Source: Streptomyces vietnamensis | GTDB lineage: Bacteria; Actinomycetota; Actinomycetes; Streptomycetales; Streptomycetaceae | Length of the DNA stretch: 64,000 bases | Direction of reading: 5' to 3' | NCBI RefSeq assembly: GCF_000830005.1 | Contig: NZ_CP010407.1 | Coordinates: 2,213,001 to 2,277,000 of the forward strand | The notes under the pieces: model-generated | What the model was told of the DNA's origin: nothing | What the model saw: only the letters and a program-made list of their open reading frames with translations | Databases searched by the model: none | Made by a program: the position numbers and the translations under genes | In this document: positions 29,387 to 38,957 of the stretch, piece after piece | How positions within the stretch are numbered: the stretch's first letter is position 1 | How the letters are laid out: each line of letters begins with the position of its first letter

Positions 29387-30585
29387 CCACCGAGACGTCC
29401 ACGGCGCCCCTGCACGGGCTGCGCGTCCTGGATCTCGCGACCCTCTTCGCCGGCCCGCTCGCGGCCATGATGCTGGGCGACTTCGGCGCCGACGTCGTCA
29501 AGGTCGAGCATCCCCGCAAGCCGGATCCGTCCCGTGGCCACGGCCCCGCCAAGGACGGCATCGGCCTGTGGTGGAAGGTCCTCGGCCGGAACAAGCGGGC
29601 GATCACCCTCGACCTGTCCTCGCCGGGCGGCCGCGACACGCTGCTCGCGCTCGCCGCCGACGCGGACGTGATCGTGGAGAACTTCCGCCCGGGCACCCTG
29701 GAGCGCTGGGGTCTGGGCTGGGAGGAGCTGTCGACCGTCAACCCGCGTCTGGTGCTGACCCGGGTCACCGGCTTCGGCCAGTTCGGCCCGTACGCCCACC
29801 GCCCCGGCTTCGGCACCCTCGCCGAGGCGATGAGCGGCTTCGCCGCGATCACCGGCGAACCGGACGGCCCGCCGACCCTGCCGCCCTTCGGCCTCGCCGA
29901 CTCGATCGCCGCCCTCGCCACGGCGTACGCGGTGATGACCGCGCTCACCGCGAGGACGGCGACCGGCCGCGGCCAGGTCGTCGACATGGCGATCATCGAA
30001 CCGATGCTCTCCGTCATCGGACCCCACCCCCTCTGGTACGACCAGCTCGGTTACGTCCAGCCCCGGACCGGCAACCGCTCCCGCAACAACGCCCCGCGCA
30101 ACACCTACCGGACCGCCGACGGCTCCTGGGTCGCCGTCTCCACCTCCGCCCAGTCGATCGCCGAGCGGGTGCTGCGGCTCGTCGGCCGCCCGGAGCTGAT
30201 CGACGAGCCGTGGTTCGCCGACGGCACGGGCCGGGCCGAGCACGCGGACGTCCTCGACGAGGCGGTCGGCTCGTGGATCGCCCGCCACACCCGCGACGAG
30301 GCGATGGCGGCCTTCGAGAAGGCGGAGGCGGCCATCGCCCCCGTCTACGACGTCCGGGACGTCGTCGCCGACCCGCAGTACCAGGCGCTCCGCACCGTGA
30401 CCGAGGTGCAGGACCCCGAACTCGGCCCGATCAAGATGCAGAACGTCCTCTTCCGCCTCTCCGAGACCCCCGGCGCCATCCGCTGGTCCGGCCGCCCGCA
30501 CGGCGCCGACACCACCGCCGTCCTCTCCGAACTCGGCCTCACCCCCGCCGAGATCGACGCCCTCCGCGAGCAAGGAGCGGTATGA
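29383..30585 (+). CDS. Class III CoA-transferase (CaiB/BaiF family)
   Basis: 400 residues. It transfers CoA between an acyl-CoA and a carboxylic acid through an enzyme-bound anhydride. Family marks: GLRVLDLATLFAGPLAAMML and FGADVVKVEHP at the N-terminus, NKRAITLDL, and the catalytic Asp in GRGQVVDMAIIEPM (about 197-210). The partner lyase is the next gene. It probably activates a hydroxy- or dicarboxylic acid as its CoA thioester. Four-base overlaps on both sides. Confidence 0.92.
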   Translation: MTTETSTAPLHGLRVLDLATLFAGPLAAMMLGDFGADVVKVEHPRKPDPSRGHGPAKDGIGLWWKVLGRNKRAITLDLSSPGGRDTLLALAADADVIVENFRPGTLERWGLGWEELSTVNPRLVLTRVTGFGQFGPYAHRPGFGTLAEAMSGFAAITGEPDGPPTLPPFGLADSIAALATAYAVMTALTARTATGRGQVVDMAIIEPMLSVIGPHPLWYDQLGYVQPRTGNRSRNNAPRNTYRTADGSWVAVSTSAQSIAERVLRLVGRPELIDEPWFADGTGRAEHADVLDEAVGSWIARHTRDEAMAAFEKAEAAIAPVYDVRDVVADPQYQALRTVTEVQDPELGPIKMQNVLFRLSETPGAIRWSGRPHGADTTAVLSELGLTPAEIDALREQGAV

Positions 30586-31562
30586 GCCCCCTCAGCGGCC
30601 CCGACGAGGGGAAACGGACGGGCGCGGGCCCGCAGCCGGGTGCCGGGGGCGCCCCCGCACACCCCCTCGCGCCCCTCACCTGGCTGTACGCCCCCGGCGA
30701 CCGCCCCGACGTCGTGTGCAAGGCCATGTCCTCCGGCGCCGACGTCGTGATCGTCGATCTGGAGGACGCGGTCGCCCCTGACCGCAAGGCGTACGCCCTC
30801 GACGCCACGGCCGATCTCCTCGCGGACGTCCACCCCGTCCCGGTGCACGTCCGCGTCCACACCCCGCGCGACATCCCCACCCTGGCCCCCCTCCCCGGCC
30901 TCTGCGGTCTCCGTGTACCCAAGGTGACACACGCCACTGACATCCACCGGATCGCCCGGCTCGCCCCGGGCCTCGCGCTCTATCCGCTCCTGGAGAGCGC
31001 CCTCGCCGTGGAGCACGCCTACGCCATCGCCGCCGCCCATCCCTCCGTGCGCGGCATCGCCCTCGGCGAGGCCGATCTCCGCGCCGACCTGGGGGTACGG
31101 GAGGACAGCGGCCTCGACTGGCCGCGCGGGCGGGTGGTGGTCGCGGCCCGCGCGGCCGCCCTCCCCCCGCCGGCCCAGTCCGTCCATCCGGACATCCGCG
31201 ACCTGGACGCGCTGGCCGCCGGCTGCGCCCGGGGCCGGTCCATGGGCTTCTTCGGCCGGGCGGCCATCCACCCCCGCCAGCTCCCGGTCATCGAGCGCGC
31301 CTATCTCCCCACCCCCGCGGAGGTCGACGCGGCCCGTGAGGTCGTCGCGGCGGCCGCGACCGAGCGGGGCGCCCTCGCCCTCCCGGACGGCCGCTTCGTC
31401 GACGCGGCGGTGGTGGAGGGCGCCCACCGGGTCCTCGCCCTCGCGGCCCGCGCCGGCTGCCCCGTACCCCCGCATGCGAAAGGGCCGCCGGAACCTCTCG
31501 GTCCCGGCGGCCCTCGTGATGTCCGTGCCGGTCAGCTCTTGGCGGCCGACCCGGCGCCGTGA
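30582..31562 (+). CDS. CitE-like CoA-ester lyase (HpcH/HpaI aldolase family)
   Basis: 326 residues, a Mg2+-dependent TIM-barrel lyase cleaving (3S)-malyl-, citramalyl- or related CoA esters. Motifs: LYAPGDRPDVVCKAMSSGAD, VDLEDAVAPDRK (substrate/metal region), PLLESALAVEHA (Glu ligand), LGEADLRADLG (Asp ligand) and GFFGRAAIHPRQL. It has a 30-residue low-complexity N-terminal extension. The last 25-30 codons run through the terminator hairpin of the convergent lgt gene and overlap lgt by 31 bp. It is the last gene of the operon and starts by ATGA overlap. Confidence 0.88.
   Translation: MSPLSGPDEGKRTGAGPQPGAGGAPAHPLAPLTWLYAPGDRPDVVCKAMSSGADVVIVDLEDAVAPDRKAYALDATADLLADVHPVPVHVRVHTPRDIPTLAPLPGLCGLRVPKVTHATDIHRIARLAPGLALYPLLESALAVEHAYAIAAAHPSVRGIALGEADLRADLGVREDSGLDWPRGRVVVAARAAALPPPAQSVHPDIRDLDALAAGCARGRSMGFFGRAAIHPRQLPVIERAYLPTPAEVDAAREVVAAAATERGALALPDGRFVDAAVVEGAHRVLALAARAGCPVPPHAKGPPEPLGPGGPRDVRAGQLLAADPAP
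31480..31516 (-). terminator. lgt terminator embedded in the lyase 3' coding end
   Basis: A perfect 11-bp stem AGGGCCGCCGG / CCGGCGGCCCT with a 12-nt loop; on the minus strand it is followed by TTTCGC. It may stop transcription from both sides. Confidence 0.75.
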
Positions 31563-32509
31563 TCGGCGCCGTTGCCTTCGGTTTCCTTGTCCTCGTCCCC
31601 GGGCCCGTCGGTCTTGTCCTCGACGGCGTCCGCGGCCTCGGCGTCGGCGGCCTCCGCGCCCTCGGCGCCGTCCGCCTTCTCGGCGGCCTTCTCCGCGGCC
31701 CTCGGCTCCACGATCTCCTCACGGCCCGGCCGGAAGCGGGGCGAGACGATCAGGTAGATCACGGCCGCCAGGCCGACGAAGATCGCGGTCCACACGTTGA
31801 GCCGGAGGCCCATGATGTGGTGCGCCTCGTCGACGCGCAGCGCCTCCGTCCAGACGCGGCCCGAGCAGTACGCGGCGACGTACAGGGCGAACGCCCGCCC
31901 GTGGCCGAGCTTGAAGCGGCGGTCGGCCCAGATGACCAGGAAGCCGACGGCGACGTTCCACAGCGACTCGTACAGGAAGGTCGGGTGGTAGAGGCCGGCC
32001 TCGCGGTTGGGGCCCTCGGTGATCTTCAGCGCCCACGGCACGTCGGTCGGCTTGCCGTAGAGCTCCTGGTTGAACCAGTTGCCCCAGCGGCCGATGGCCT
32101 GGGCGAAGGCGATTCCGGGGGCGATGACGTCCGCGTACACGGGCAGGGAGATCCCGCGCCGACGGCAGCCGATCCAGGCGCCCACCGCGCCGAGCGCGAT
32201 GGCGCCCCAGATGCCGAGGCCGCCCTCCCAGATCTTGAAGGCGTCGACCCAGTTCTCACCCTCGCTGAAGTACAGCTGGTAGTCGGTGATCACGTGGTAG
32301 AGGCGTCCGCCGACGAGGCCGAAGGGCACCGCCCAGACGGCGATGTCGGCCACGGTGCCGGCTGTGCCGCCCCGGGCGATCCAGCGCTTGTTGCCGAGCC
32401 AGACGGCGACGAAGACACCGATGATGATGCAGAAGGCATAGCCGCGCAGCGGGATCGGTCCGAGGTGGATCACGCCGGTCGACGGGCTGGGAATGTAGGC
32501 AAGGTCCAT
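31532..32509 (-). CDS. lgt: Prolipoprotein diacylglyceryl transferase
   Basis: 325 residues, inner membrane. It transfers diacylglyceryl from phosphatidylglycerol to the lipobox Cys of prolipoproteins. The signature GRWGNWFNQELYG is at about 144-156; a conserved Tyr/His membrane segment (PLRGYAFCIIIG) is near the N-terminus and VGGRLYHVITD follows; seven hydrophobic segments. After about 265 comes a long acidic tail (repeated Glu-Ala-Ala-Asp), common in actinobacterial Lgt. ATG 32509. It lies downstream of the thioredoxin-like gene on the same strand. Confidence 0.96.
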   Translation of the reverse strand: MDLAYIPSPSTGVIHLGPIPLRGYAFCIIIGVFVAVWLGNKRWIARGGTAGTVADIAVWAVPFGLVGGRLYHVITDYQLYFSEGENWVDAFKIWEGGLGIWGAIALGAVGAWIGCRRRGISLPVYADVIAPGIAFAQAIGRWGNWFNQELYGKPTDVPWALKITEGPNREAGLYHPTFLYESLWNVAVGFLVIWADRRFKLGHGRAFALYVAAYCSGRVWTEALRVDEAHHIMGLRLNVWTAIFVGLAAVIYLIVSPRFRPGREEIVEPRAAEKAAEKADGAEGAEAADAEAADAVEDKTDGPGDEDKETEGNGADHGAGSAAKS

Positions 32510-32597
32510 GGCAGGACCGACGCTACCCTGCCGGGCGGGCGGGACGGCAGCCCACCCGGCAACTTCTGGGTAACCAATCCTCCGAATATGCTGCCGG

Positions 32598-33419
32598 CTA
32601 ACCCGCCGACGGGGAGGCGGTGCCCGCCTTCTTGCCCTTGTTGGCCTCGGCGACCCACTTCTTCAGGTTGTCCGGGGAGATCTGCTCGTTCCCCTTGGTC
32701 GGGAAGATCGATTCTCCGTTGAGGAGGACGGACGGGGTGCCGCGGAAGCCGCCGTTCTGGAAGGCCTCGTTCGACTTCTTCACCCAGCTGTCGTGCGTGC
32801 CGTCGTTCACACAGCTGCGGAAGGCCGGCGTGTCGAGCCCGGGCACCTTCGCGGCCAGCTCGATCAGCTTGGCGTTCTTCCCGTAGGCGTCGTCCGTCTC
32901 GGGCGGCTGGTTGATGTAGAGCGTGTCGTGGTACGCGGTGAACTTCCCCGCGTCCTGGGCGCACGCGGCCGCGTTCGCCGCGCGCAGCGAGCCGCTGCCG
33001 CCCATGTTCCCGTCGATGAGGGTGGCGAGGTGGTAGTCGACCTTGAGCGCGCCGGAGGCCTCGAGCTCGTGGATCGAGTCCCGCATGACGTTCTCGAACT
33101 GGGCGCACGCCGGGCAGCGGAAGTCCTCCCAGACCGCGAGCGTCGAGGGGGCGTCCGCCTTGCCCGTGGGGATGGCGGGCTTGGCGTCCTCGTCGGTCGC
33201 TCCGGTCGGCGCGACCACCGGTCCCGCCTTGTCGGATCCGCTGTTCTTGTCGCCGCCCGCGGCGATCACGCCGACGACCGCGGCCAGGCCGAGGACACCG
33301 ACCACCGCCGCCGACACGATCAGGACGCGCCGCTGCTTCTCGCGGGCCTTGTCGCGCTCGCGCTGCTCCTTGAGCCGCTCCCGGGCACTGTGCGGACCGT
33401 TCCGCTTGTTCTCGCTCAC
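32598..33419 (-). CDS. DsbA-like thioredoxin-fold membrane-anchored protein
   Basis: 273 residues from GTG 33419 (AGGGGC upstream); an ATG at 33446 is the alternative. A basic cytoplasmic N-terminus, one transmembrane segment at about 32-54, then an extracellular thioredoxin domain with the redox motif CPAC (about 102-105) in WEDFRCPACAQF and the cis-Pro loop GTPSVLLNG. Two further cysteines (AAACAQ, SCVND) could form a structural disulphide. It probably helps oxidise or isomerise exported proteins. The same architecture is suggested by the first codons of the gene at the right edge. Confidence 0.9.
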   Translation of the reverse strand: MSENKRNGPHSARERLKEQRERDKAREKQRRVLIVSAAVVGVLGLAAVVGVIAAGGDKNSGSDKAGPVVAPTGATDEDAKPAIPTGKADAPSTLAVWEDFRCPACAQFENVMRDSIHELEASGALKVDYHLATLIDGNMGGSGSLRAANAAACAQDAGKFTAYHDTLYINQPPETDDAYGKNAKLIELAAKVPGLDTPAFRSCVNDGTHDSWVKKSNEAFQNGGFRGTPSVLLNGESIFPTKGNEQISPDNLKKWVAEANKGKKAGTASPSAG

Positions 33420-33433
33420 GCCCCTGGCAACGA

Positions 33434-33463
33434 ACCGGGGAGGCACATCCGCGCCTCCCCGGT
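33434..33463 (-). terminator. trpBA operon terminator
   Basis: A perfect 11-bp stem ACCGGGGAGGC / GCCTCCCCGGT with an 8-nt loop, 20 bp after the trpA stop. Confidence 0.8.
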
Positions 33464-33483
33464 CCCAGATCCACCCGAATGGG

Positions 33484-34301
33484 CTACGAAACGCGGCGGA
33501 CGCCCTCGGCGAGTTCGGCCGCCAGTTCCCTTACGGCGATGAGCCCGGCCGCCTCGTCGCCGTCGGCGTCGAGGATGCGCTGCACGAAGGCGGAGCCGAC
33601 GATGACGCCGTCGGCGAAGCCGGCGACCTCACGCGCCTGCGTGGCGTTGGAGACGCCGAGCCCGACGCACACGGGGAACTCGGAGGTCGCACGGGTGCGG
33701 CGGACCAGGTCCGCGGCCTGCTCGCCGACCGACTCGCGGGTGCCGGTGACACCCATGAGCGAGGCGGCGTAGACGAAGCCGGAGCCGGCGGCCGTGATGG
33801 TGGCGAGGCGCTCGTCCTTGCTGCTGGGCGCGACGACGAAGACGGTCGCGAGACCGTGCTTGTCGGCGTGCTCGCGCCAGACCGCGGACTCCTGGACCGG
33901 CAGGTCGGGCAGGATGCAGCCCGCGCCGCCGGCCTCGGCGAGCTCCTCGGTGAAGCGCTCGATGCCGTACCGGTCGATCGGGTTCCAGTACGTCATGACG
34001 AGGACCGGCTTGCCGGTGGCCTCGTGGGCCTCGCGGACCGTCCGCATGACGTCGGCGATCTTCACGCCGCCGCGCAGCGCGATGTCGTCGGCGGTCTGGA
34101 TGACCGGGCCGTCGAGGACCGGGTCGCTGTGCGGAAGCCCGACCTCGACGACGTCGGCGCCGCCGTCGAAGACGGCCTTGATCGCGGCGATGCCGCCGTC
34201 GACGGTCGGGAAGCCGGCCGGCAGGTACGCGATGAGCGCGGCCCGGTTCTCGGCCTTGGCCTTGGCGAGGGTGTCGCCGAGCAGCTGGATGTTTCCGGTG
34301 G

Positions 34302-34305
<4 letters not shown>
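33484..34305 (-). CDS. trpA: Tryptophan synthase alpha subunit
   Basis: 273 residues, a TIM barrel that splits indole-3-glycerol phosphate to indole and glyceraldehyde 3-phosphate and channels indole to TrpB. Catalytic residues are Glu in [16 protein letters not shown] and Asp in [13 protein letters not shown]. The phosphate site is GVTGTRE and GLGVSNATQ. The GTG start overlaps the trpB stop (GTGA). It is the last gene of the trp run, followed by a terminator hairpin. Confidence 0.97.
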
Positions 34306-35585
<1,280 letters not shown>

Positions 35586-35970
35586 GCGGATGCTCCTCGC
35601 GGGGCGGGTGTGCCCCGGGATACGTGGGGTTGATGGTCACGGTATGCGCGCGACCGGTCACGTTTACGGCAACGCCGCACCCTGCCCCGTGTGGGCAATC
35701 GTCCCGCAGGGCGGGACGGGTGGGCACACGGGACGGCGCCCCCAGCCGGGCCCAGGCTCCCGCGCCTGGACCCGCACCGACCGCGCGGCGCGCTCCCGGT
35801 GCGGGTTCAGGCGCGGGGAGCTCGGGCGCCGCTATGGGCGCCGTCCGTTGTGCCCACCCGTTCCGCCCCAGCGGAACGACTGCCCACAACGGGGGTGGGC
35901 GGGTGGGTACACAACGATTGCCCGCACTGCGGTGGGCCGAAGGGCCAGGGCTGGAGGGCTGGGCGTTGCT
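35586..35970. other. 385-bp gap inside the trp cluster (trpM to trpB)
   Basis: It contains the 202-bp repeat copy B (35689-35890), a degenerate half-end next to it (about 35905-35930, GATTGCCCGCAC), and the trpB leader (35586-35688). No gene is visible. Confidence 0.8.
35689..35890. repeat. 202-bp near-palindromic element, copy B (between trpM and trpB)
   Basis: Same length, ends and orientation as copy A at 27190. Ends GTGTGGGCAATCGTCCCGC and CGGAACGACTGCCCACAAC. The inner pair GACCCGCACC / GGTGCGGGTT sits within longer complementary arms. As RNA the whole element can fold into one long hairpin with two end hairpins. Confidence 0.92.
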
Positions 35971-36243
35971 CTACGTGAAGGTGCGCGCGAGGCGCCGGCG
36001 CCATCGCATGCCGTTGACCTGGCCCGGCTCCGAGCCGATGACGTACCGCACCCGGCGGCCGTGGACACGGCGGGCGGGCGCGCGGCAGCCGCGCGGACGG
36101 CAGCCCCTGGCCAGGGGGGCGTGCTTGGAGACGGGGGCGGCGGCGGTACGGAGCCGGCCGCGACGGCCCGAGGCGTCCGCGGGCACGACCGGGCCGCCCG
36201 GGGCGGAGCCCAGGGCGGTCGGCGTGGCGCGGCGGACGGTCAC
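35971..36243 (-). CDS. trpM: TrpM-like small basic protein
   Basis: 90 residues from GTG 36243, 7 bp after the trpC stop. It is very Arg/Ala/Pro-rich; the C-terminal half has two Cys (ARGCRPRGCRAP) and a distinctive end RYVIGSEPGQVNGMRWRRR. Position between trpC and trpB and this C-terminal signature match Streptomyces TrpM, a small protein reported to modulate tryptophan biosynthesis and development. I rely on memory for that; the role here is inference. Confidence 0.75.
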   Translation of the reverse strand: MTVRRATPTALGSAPGGPVVPADASGRRGRLRTAAAPVSKHAPLARGCRPRGCRAPARRVHGRRVRYVIGSEPGQVNGMRWRRRLARTFT

Positions 36244-36250
36244 GGCTCGG

Positions 36251-37060
36251 TCAGCTCCGGCCGTGACGGAGGGCCGGGTGGGCGCCGGCGGCGACGAGGT
36301 CGGCGACGGCGGCCTTCGGGTCGCGGCCGGTGACGAGGGACTCGCCGACGAGGACCGCGTCGGCGCCCGCGTTGGCGTAGGCGATGAGGTCGTGCGGGCC
36401 GCGGACGCCGGACTCGGCGACCTTGACGATGTGCGCGGGGATCTCGGGGGCGACGCGCTCGAAGGTGGAGCGGTCGACCTTGAGGGTCTTGAGGTCGCGC
36501 GCGTTGACGCCGATGATGCGGGCGCCCGCGTCGACGGCGCGCTCGACCTCCTCCTCGTCGTGGACCTCGACCAGCGGGGTGAGACCGATGGACTCGGCAC
36601 GCTCGATGAGGGAGACCAGCGCCTCCTGCTCCAGGGCGGCGACGATGAGGAGCGCGAGGTCCGCTCCGTACGCCCGCGCCTCCCAGAGCTGGTACGCGGT
36701 GACGATGAAGTCCTTGCGCAGCACGGGGATGTCGACCCGGGCGCGGACGGCCTCCAGGTCGGCGAGCGAGCCGCCGAAGCGGCGCTGCTCGGTGAGGACG
36801 GAGATGACGGCGGCGCCGCCCGCCTCGTAGTCCGCGGCGAGACCGGCCGGGTCGGCGATCGCGGCGAGCGCGCCCTTGGACGGGCTGGAGCGCTTGACCT
36901 CGCAGATCACCTTGACGCCGTCCCCGCGCAGTGCGGCGACGCCGTCCTTGGCCTGCGGCGCCTTGGCGGCGCGCTCCTTGAGCTCGTCGAGGGTGACCCG
37001 CGCCTGTCGCTCTGCGAGGTCGGCGCGTACGCCTTCGATGATCTCGTCGAGCACACTCAC
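36251..37060 (-). CDS. trpC: Indole-3-glycerol phosphate synthase
   Basis: 269 residues, a TIM barrel that closes the indole ring from CdRP. It starts with [17 protein letters not shown]. Catalytic Lys/Glu are in [19 protein letters not shown] and VEVHDEEE; phosphate binding is at AESGVRGP and AVLVGESLV. The GTG at 37060 follows AAGGGGG. A TAGGAT -10-like hexamer (minus strand, 37119-37124) suggests trpC also has its own promoter in the 133-bp gap after the DUF2752 gene. Confidence 0.96.
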   Translation of the reverse strand: MSVLDEIIEGVRADLAERQARVTLDELKERAAKAPQAKDGVAALRGDGVKVICEVKRSSPSKGALAAIADPAGLAADYEAGGAAVISVLTEQRRFGGSLADLEAVRARVDIPVLRKDFIVTAYQLWEARAYGADLALLIVAALEQEALVSLIERAESIGLTPLVEVHDEEEVERAVDAGARIIGVNARDLKTLKVDRSTFERVAPEIPAHIVKVAESGVRGPHDLIAYANAGADAVLVGESLVTGRDPKAAVADLVAAGAHPALRHGRS

Positions 37061-37118
37061 GCGAGGGGCCCCCTTCCGGGACGGTGACGGTGATGAAGAA
37101 CCAGGTTCAGCCACTTCG

Positions 37119-37124
37119 ATCCTA
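37119..37124 (-). promoter_or_regulatory. -10 element candidate for trpCMBA
   Basis: TAGGAT on the minus strand, about 60 bp upstream of the trpC GTG. No good -35 is visible and no leader peptide with Trp codons follows. Confidence 0.4.
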
Positions 37125-37193
37125 TCCGCAGGACGGCCCCGGACTCGCATCGGCCCGAGCGGCGTCCCACCTGCTGGGACTCCCGACGGGCGC

Positions 37194-37802
37194 TCAGGGG
37201 GCCAGGGCTGCGCCGAAGGGAAGGTTCCGGACCAGGGTGAAGAGGGCGAGGACGGCCCCGATCCCCCACCACCAGACCGGGGAGACCGCGAGGCGCATGG
37301 GCACCCCGCGGACGGCGCGAATCAGCCAGACGACCATGACGACGGCGAAGATCCCGTAGCCGACGACGGCGAGGGCGTTGGAGCCGAGGGCGGCCGGGAG
37401 GTCGCCGTGGGCGACGGCGTGGGCGCTGCGGAGTCCGCCGCAGCCGGGGCAGTAGACGCCGGTGAAGCGGAGGAGCGGGCAGACGGGGTAGTGCCCGGGT
37501 TCGTTGGGGTCGACGGTCCCGACGTAGGCGAACGCGGCGGCGACCCCGGCGAGGATGCCGACCGGCACGGACAGCCGCCGCACGAGCGACCGCGGTGGCT
37601 GCTGCGGCGGTGCCGGTGCGTAAGCCCCGGCCCAGGACGCGTGCCCGGCCCGTACGTACGCCCCCGGCGCGGCGGCGCCCGGCAGGACGCCAGGGCCCGG
37701 TGCGGTGTCCGCGGTCGGCGGTGTGGCGTTCGGGTGGGCGGGTTCACCCGGGTGGGTGAGGGAATCGTCGGTCACGGCTCCGGCCGTCGGCTGCGCGTCC
37801 AC
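37194..37802 (-). CDS. DUF2752 membrane protein
   Basis: 202 residues from GTG 37802. A Pro/Ala-rich cytoplasmic N-terminus to about 75, then about three transmembrane segments. The DUF2752 signature is [21 protein letters not shown], split here as [15 protein letters not shown] and [12 protein letters not shown]. The cysteine cluster may bind metal or form disulphides. Function unknown; its place inside the trp region between trpE and trpC is typical of Streptomyces. Confidence 0.82.
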   Translation of the reverse strand: MDAQPTAGAVTDDSLTHPGEPAHPNATPPTADTAPGPGVLPGAAAPGAYVRAGHASWAGAYAPAPPQQPPRSLVRRLSVPVGILAGVAAAFAYVGTVDPNEPGHYPVCPLLRFTGVYCPGCGGLRSAHAVAHGDLPAALGSNALAVVGYGIFAVVMVVWLIRAVRGVPMRLAVSPVWWWGIGAVLALFTLVRNLPFGAALAP

Positions 37803-37826
37803 CCGGTGATTCTCGCCCCTCACGCG

Positions 37827-37863
37827 CGAGGGCGCAGCCCGGCACGGCCGGACTGCGCCCTCG
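37827..37863 (-). terminator. Hairpin downstream of the HGxxPAAW gene
   Basis: A 17-bp stem with one mismatch (37827-37843 with 37847-37863, arm CGAGGGCGCAG) and a 3-nt ACG loop, 16 bp past the stop of the 84-residue gene. It would separate trpE-proximal from DUF2752-trpC transcripts or attenuate between them. Confidence 0.75.
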
Positions 37864-37879
37864 GATGCGTCGTGCCGCG

Positions 37880-38134
37880 TCAGACGCGGGCCTTCGCGGT
37901 CTCGGTCGCGGCCTCGCGGGCGGCGACGACGGCCTCCGACTCCTTCGGCATGCCGAGGCCCGCCACCTTCATCGCGCCGCCGATGATGCCGCCGAGGAAG
38001 ATGACGCCCACGCCGGCCCAGAAACCGGCCACGTTGGCGGCCACCATGAAGACGCCGGCGATGCAGAAGCCGATGAAGGAGATGATGACACCGGTCCAGG
38101 CGGCCGGGGTGTGTCCGTGGGCGCTGCCCGCCAT
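37880..38134 (-). CDS. Small HGxxPAAW-motif membrane protein
   Basis: 84 residues with two transmembrane helices (about 13-33 and 35-58) and a charged Ala/Glu C-terminus. The N-terminal HGHTPAAWTGV is the HGxxPAAW motif that names a small actinobacterial protein group of unknown function. ATG 38134 follows GAGGAG at ideal spacing, so it is well translated. It lies in the trp region between the Trp-associated membrane protein gene and DUF2752. Confidence 0.85.
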   Translation of the reverse strand: MAGSAHGHTPAAWTGVIISFIGFCIAGVFMVAANVAGFWAGVGVIFLGGIIGGAMKVAGLGMPKESEAVVAAREAATETAKARV

Positions 38135-38246
38135 GAGTTGCTCCTCGTTGCAGTTGCTCGATGGTGAGGTCTCGCGTGCGCGGACACTCGGCGCTCATTG
38201 TCCCGCACGCGGGCGCGCGAGGATGAATCGGGGGTGCCCGGACGAT

Positions 38247-38290
38247 CACGCGTCGCGAACGGGACCCCGGCACGCGTCGCGGACGGAACC
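38247..38290. repeat. Two-copy 20-bp direct repeat, 24-bp period
   Basis: CACGCGTCGCG-A-ACGG (38247-38266) and CACGCGTCGCG-G-ACGG (38271-38290), two mismatches in 20 bp, just beyond the stop codon at 38293. Confidence 0.75.
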
Positions 38291-38292
38291 GG

Positions 38293-38943
38293 TCATCCGC
38301 CCTGGGTGGGGTCCTCGCCGCGGTCCAGGGCCTTCCACAGGTCCTCGGGCCGGTCCGGGTCGGTCGTGGGGGCCTTGCGGCCGGTGCGCGGGGTGCCGGA
38401 GCGCTCGTAGCGGCCGCCCATCGCCGGCCAGTTCTTGCCGAAGCGGAGGGCGAAGAGGCCGGCGAGCAGGATGAGGGCGGCGCCCGCGGCGGTCACGTAC
38501 GGCCAGATGGTGTGGGTGAGGCCGGCGACGGCGGCGGCGGTGTCGCCGCTGATCCGGGCGGCCTCGGCGTCGAGCGCGGCGCTGTCGGAGGCGCCGAGGA
38601 CCGCGGCGAGCGCGGCGCCCGCGCCGCTGAGCGCGAGGAGCGCGGCGACGAGGGTGCGGCCGGTGCGGCGGACGGCGAAGACGGCGAAGAGCGCGGCGAG
38701 GCCGACGATCGCGAGGGCGGTCGGCACGCCGGTGACGGCACTGCCGGCGGCCTCGACGGGGACGCTGCCGCCGCCGACGGACGCGGTGCCCTCGGCCCAG
38801 ATCTGGCCGGCGGAGAGCAGGACGACGGTGGCGCCGAGGGCGCCGAGGAGGAGGGCCGTCGCCAGGCTGCGGCGGCCGCCGGTGGGGACGGCCGCGCGGG
38901 CGGCCCGGGGCTGGGGTACGGGTACGGCACTCACGTACCCCAC
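38293..38943 (-). CDS. Trp-operon-associated membrane protein (TIGR02234 type)
   Basis: 216 residues, four hydrophobic segments: about 26-46, 69-90, 95-116 and 147-167. The family is named for its constant place beside trp genes in actinobacteria; its role is unknown. GTG 38943 (AGGGGAT upstream) or GTG 38934 can start it. It lies 14 bp after the trpE stop, so it is probably in the trpE transcript. The C-terminal 45 residues are hydrophilic and Arg/Pro-rich. Confidence 0.8.
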   Translation of the reverse strand: MGYVSAVPVPQPRAARAAVPTGGRRSLATALLLGALGATVVLLSAGQIWAEGTASVGGGSVPVEAAGSAVTGVPTALAIVGLAALFAVFAVRRTGRTLVAALLALSGAGAALAAVLGASDSAALDAEAARISGDTAAAVAGLTHTIWPYVTAAGAALILLAGLFALRFGKNWPAMGGRYERSGTPRTGRKAPTTDPDRPEDLWKALDRGEDPTQGG

Positions 38944-38957
38944 TATCCCCTACGTGC

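Noticed and set aside
37061..37193. trp attenuator with leader peptide before trpC
   Set aside because: No short frame with clustered Trp codons and no terminator/antiterminator pair is visible; trpE likewise starts 11 bp after hisI with no room for a leader.
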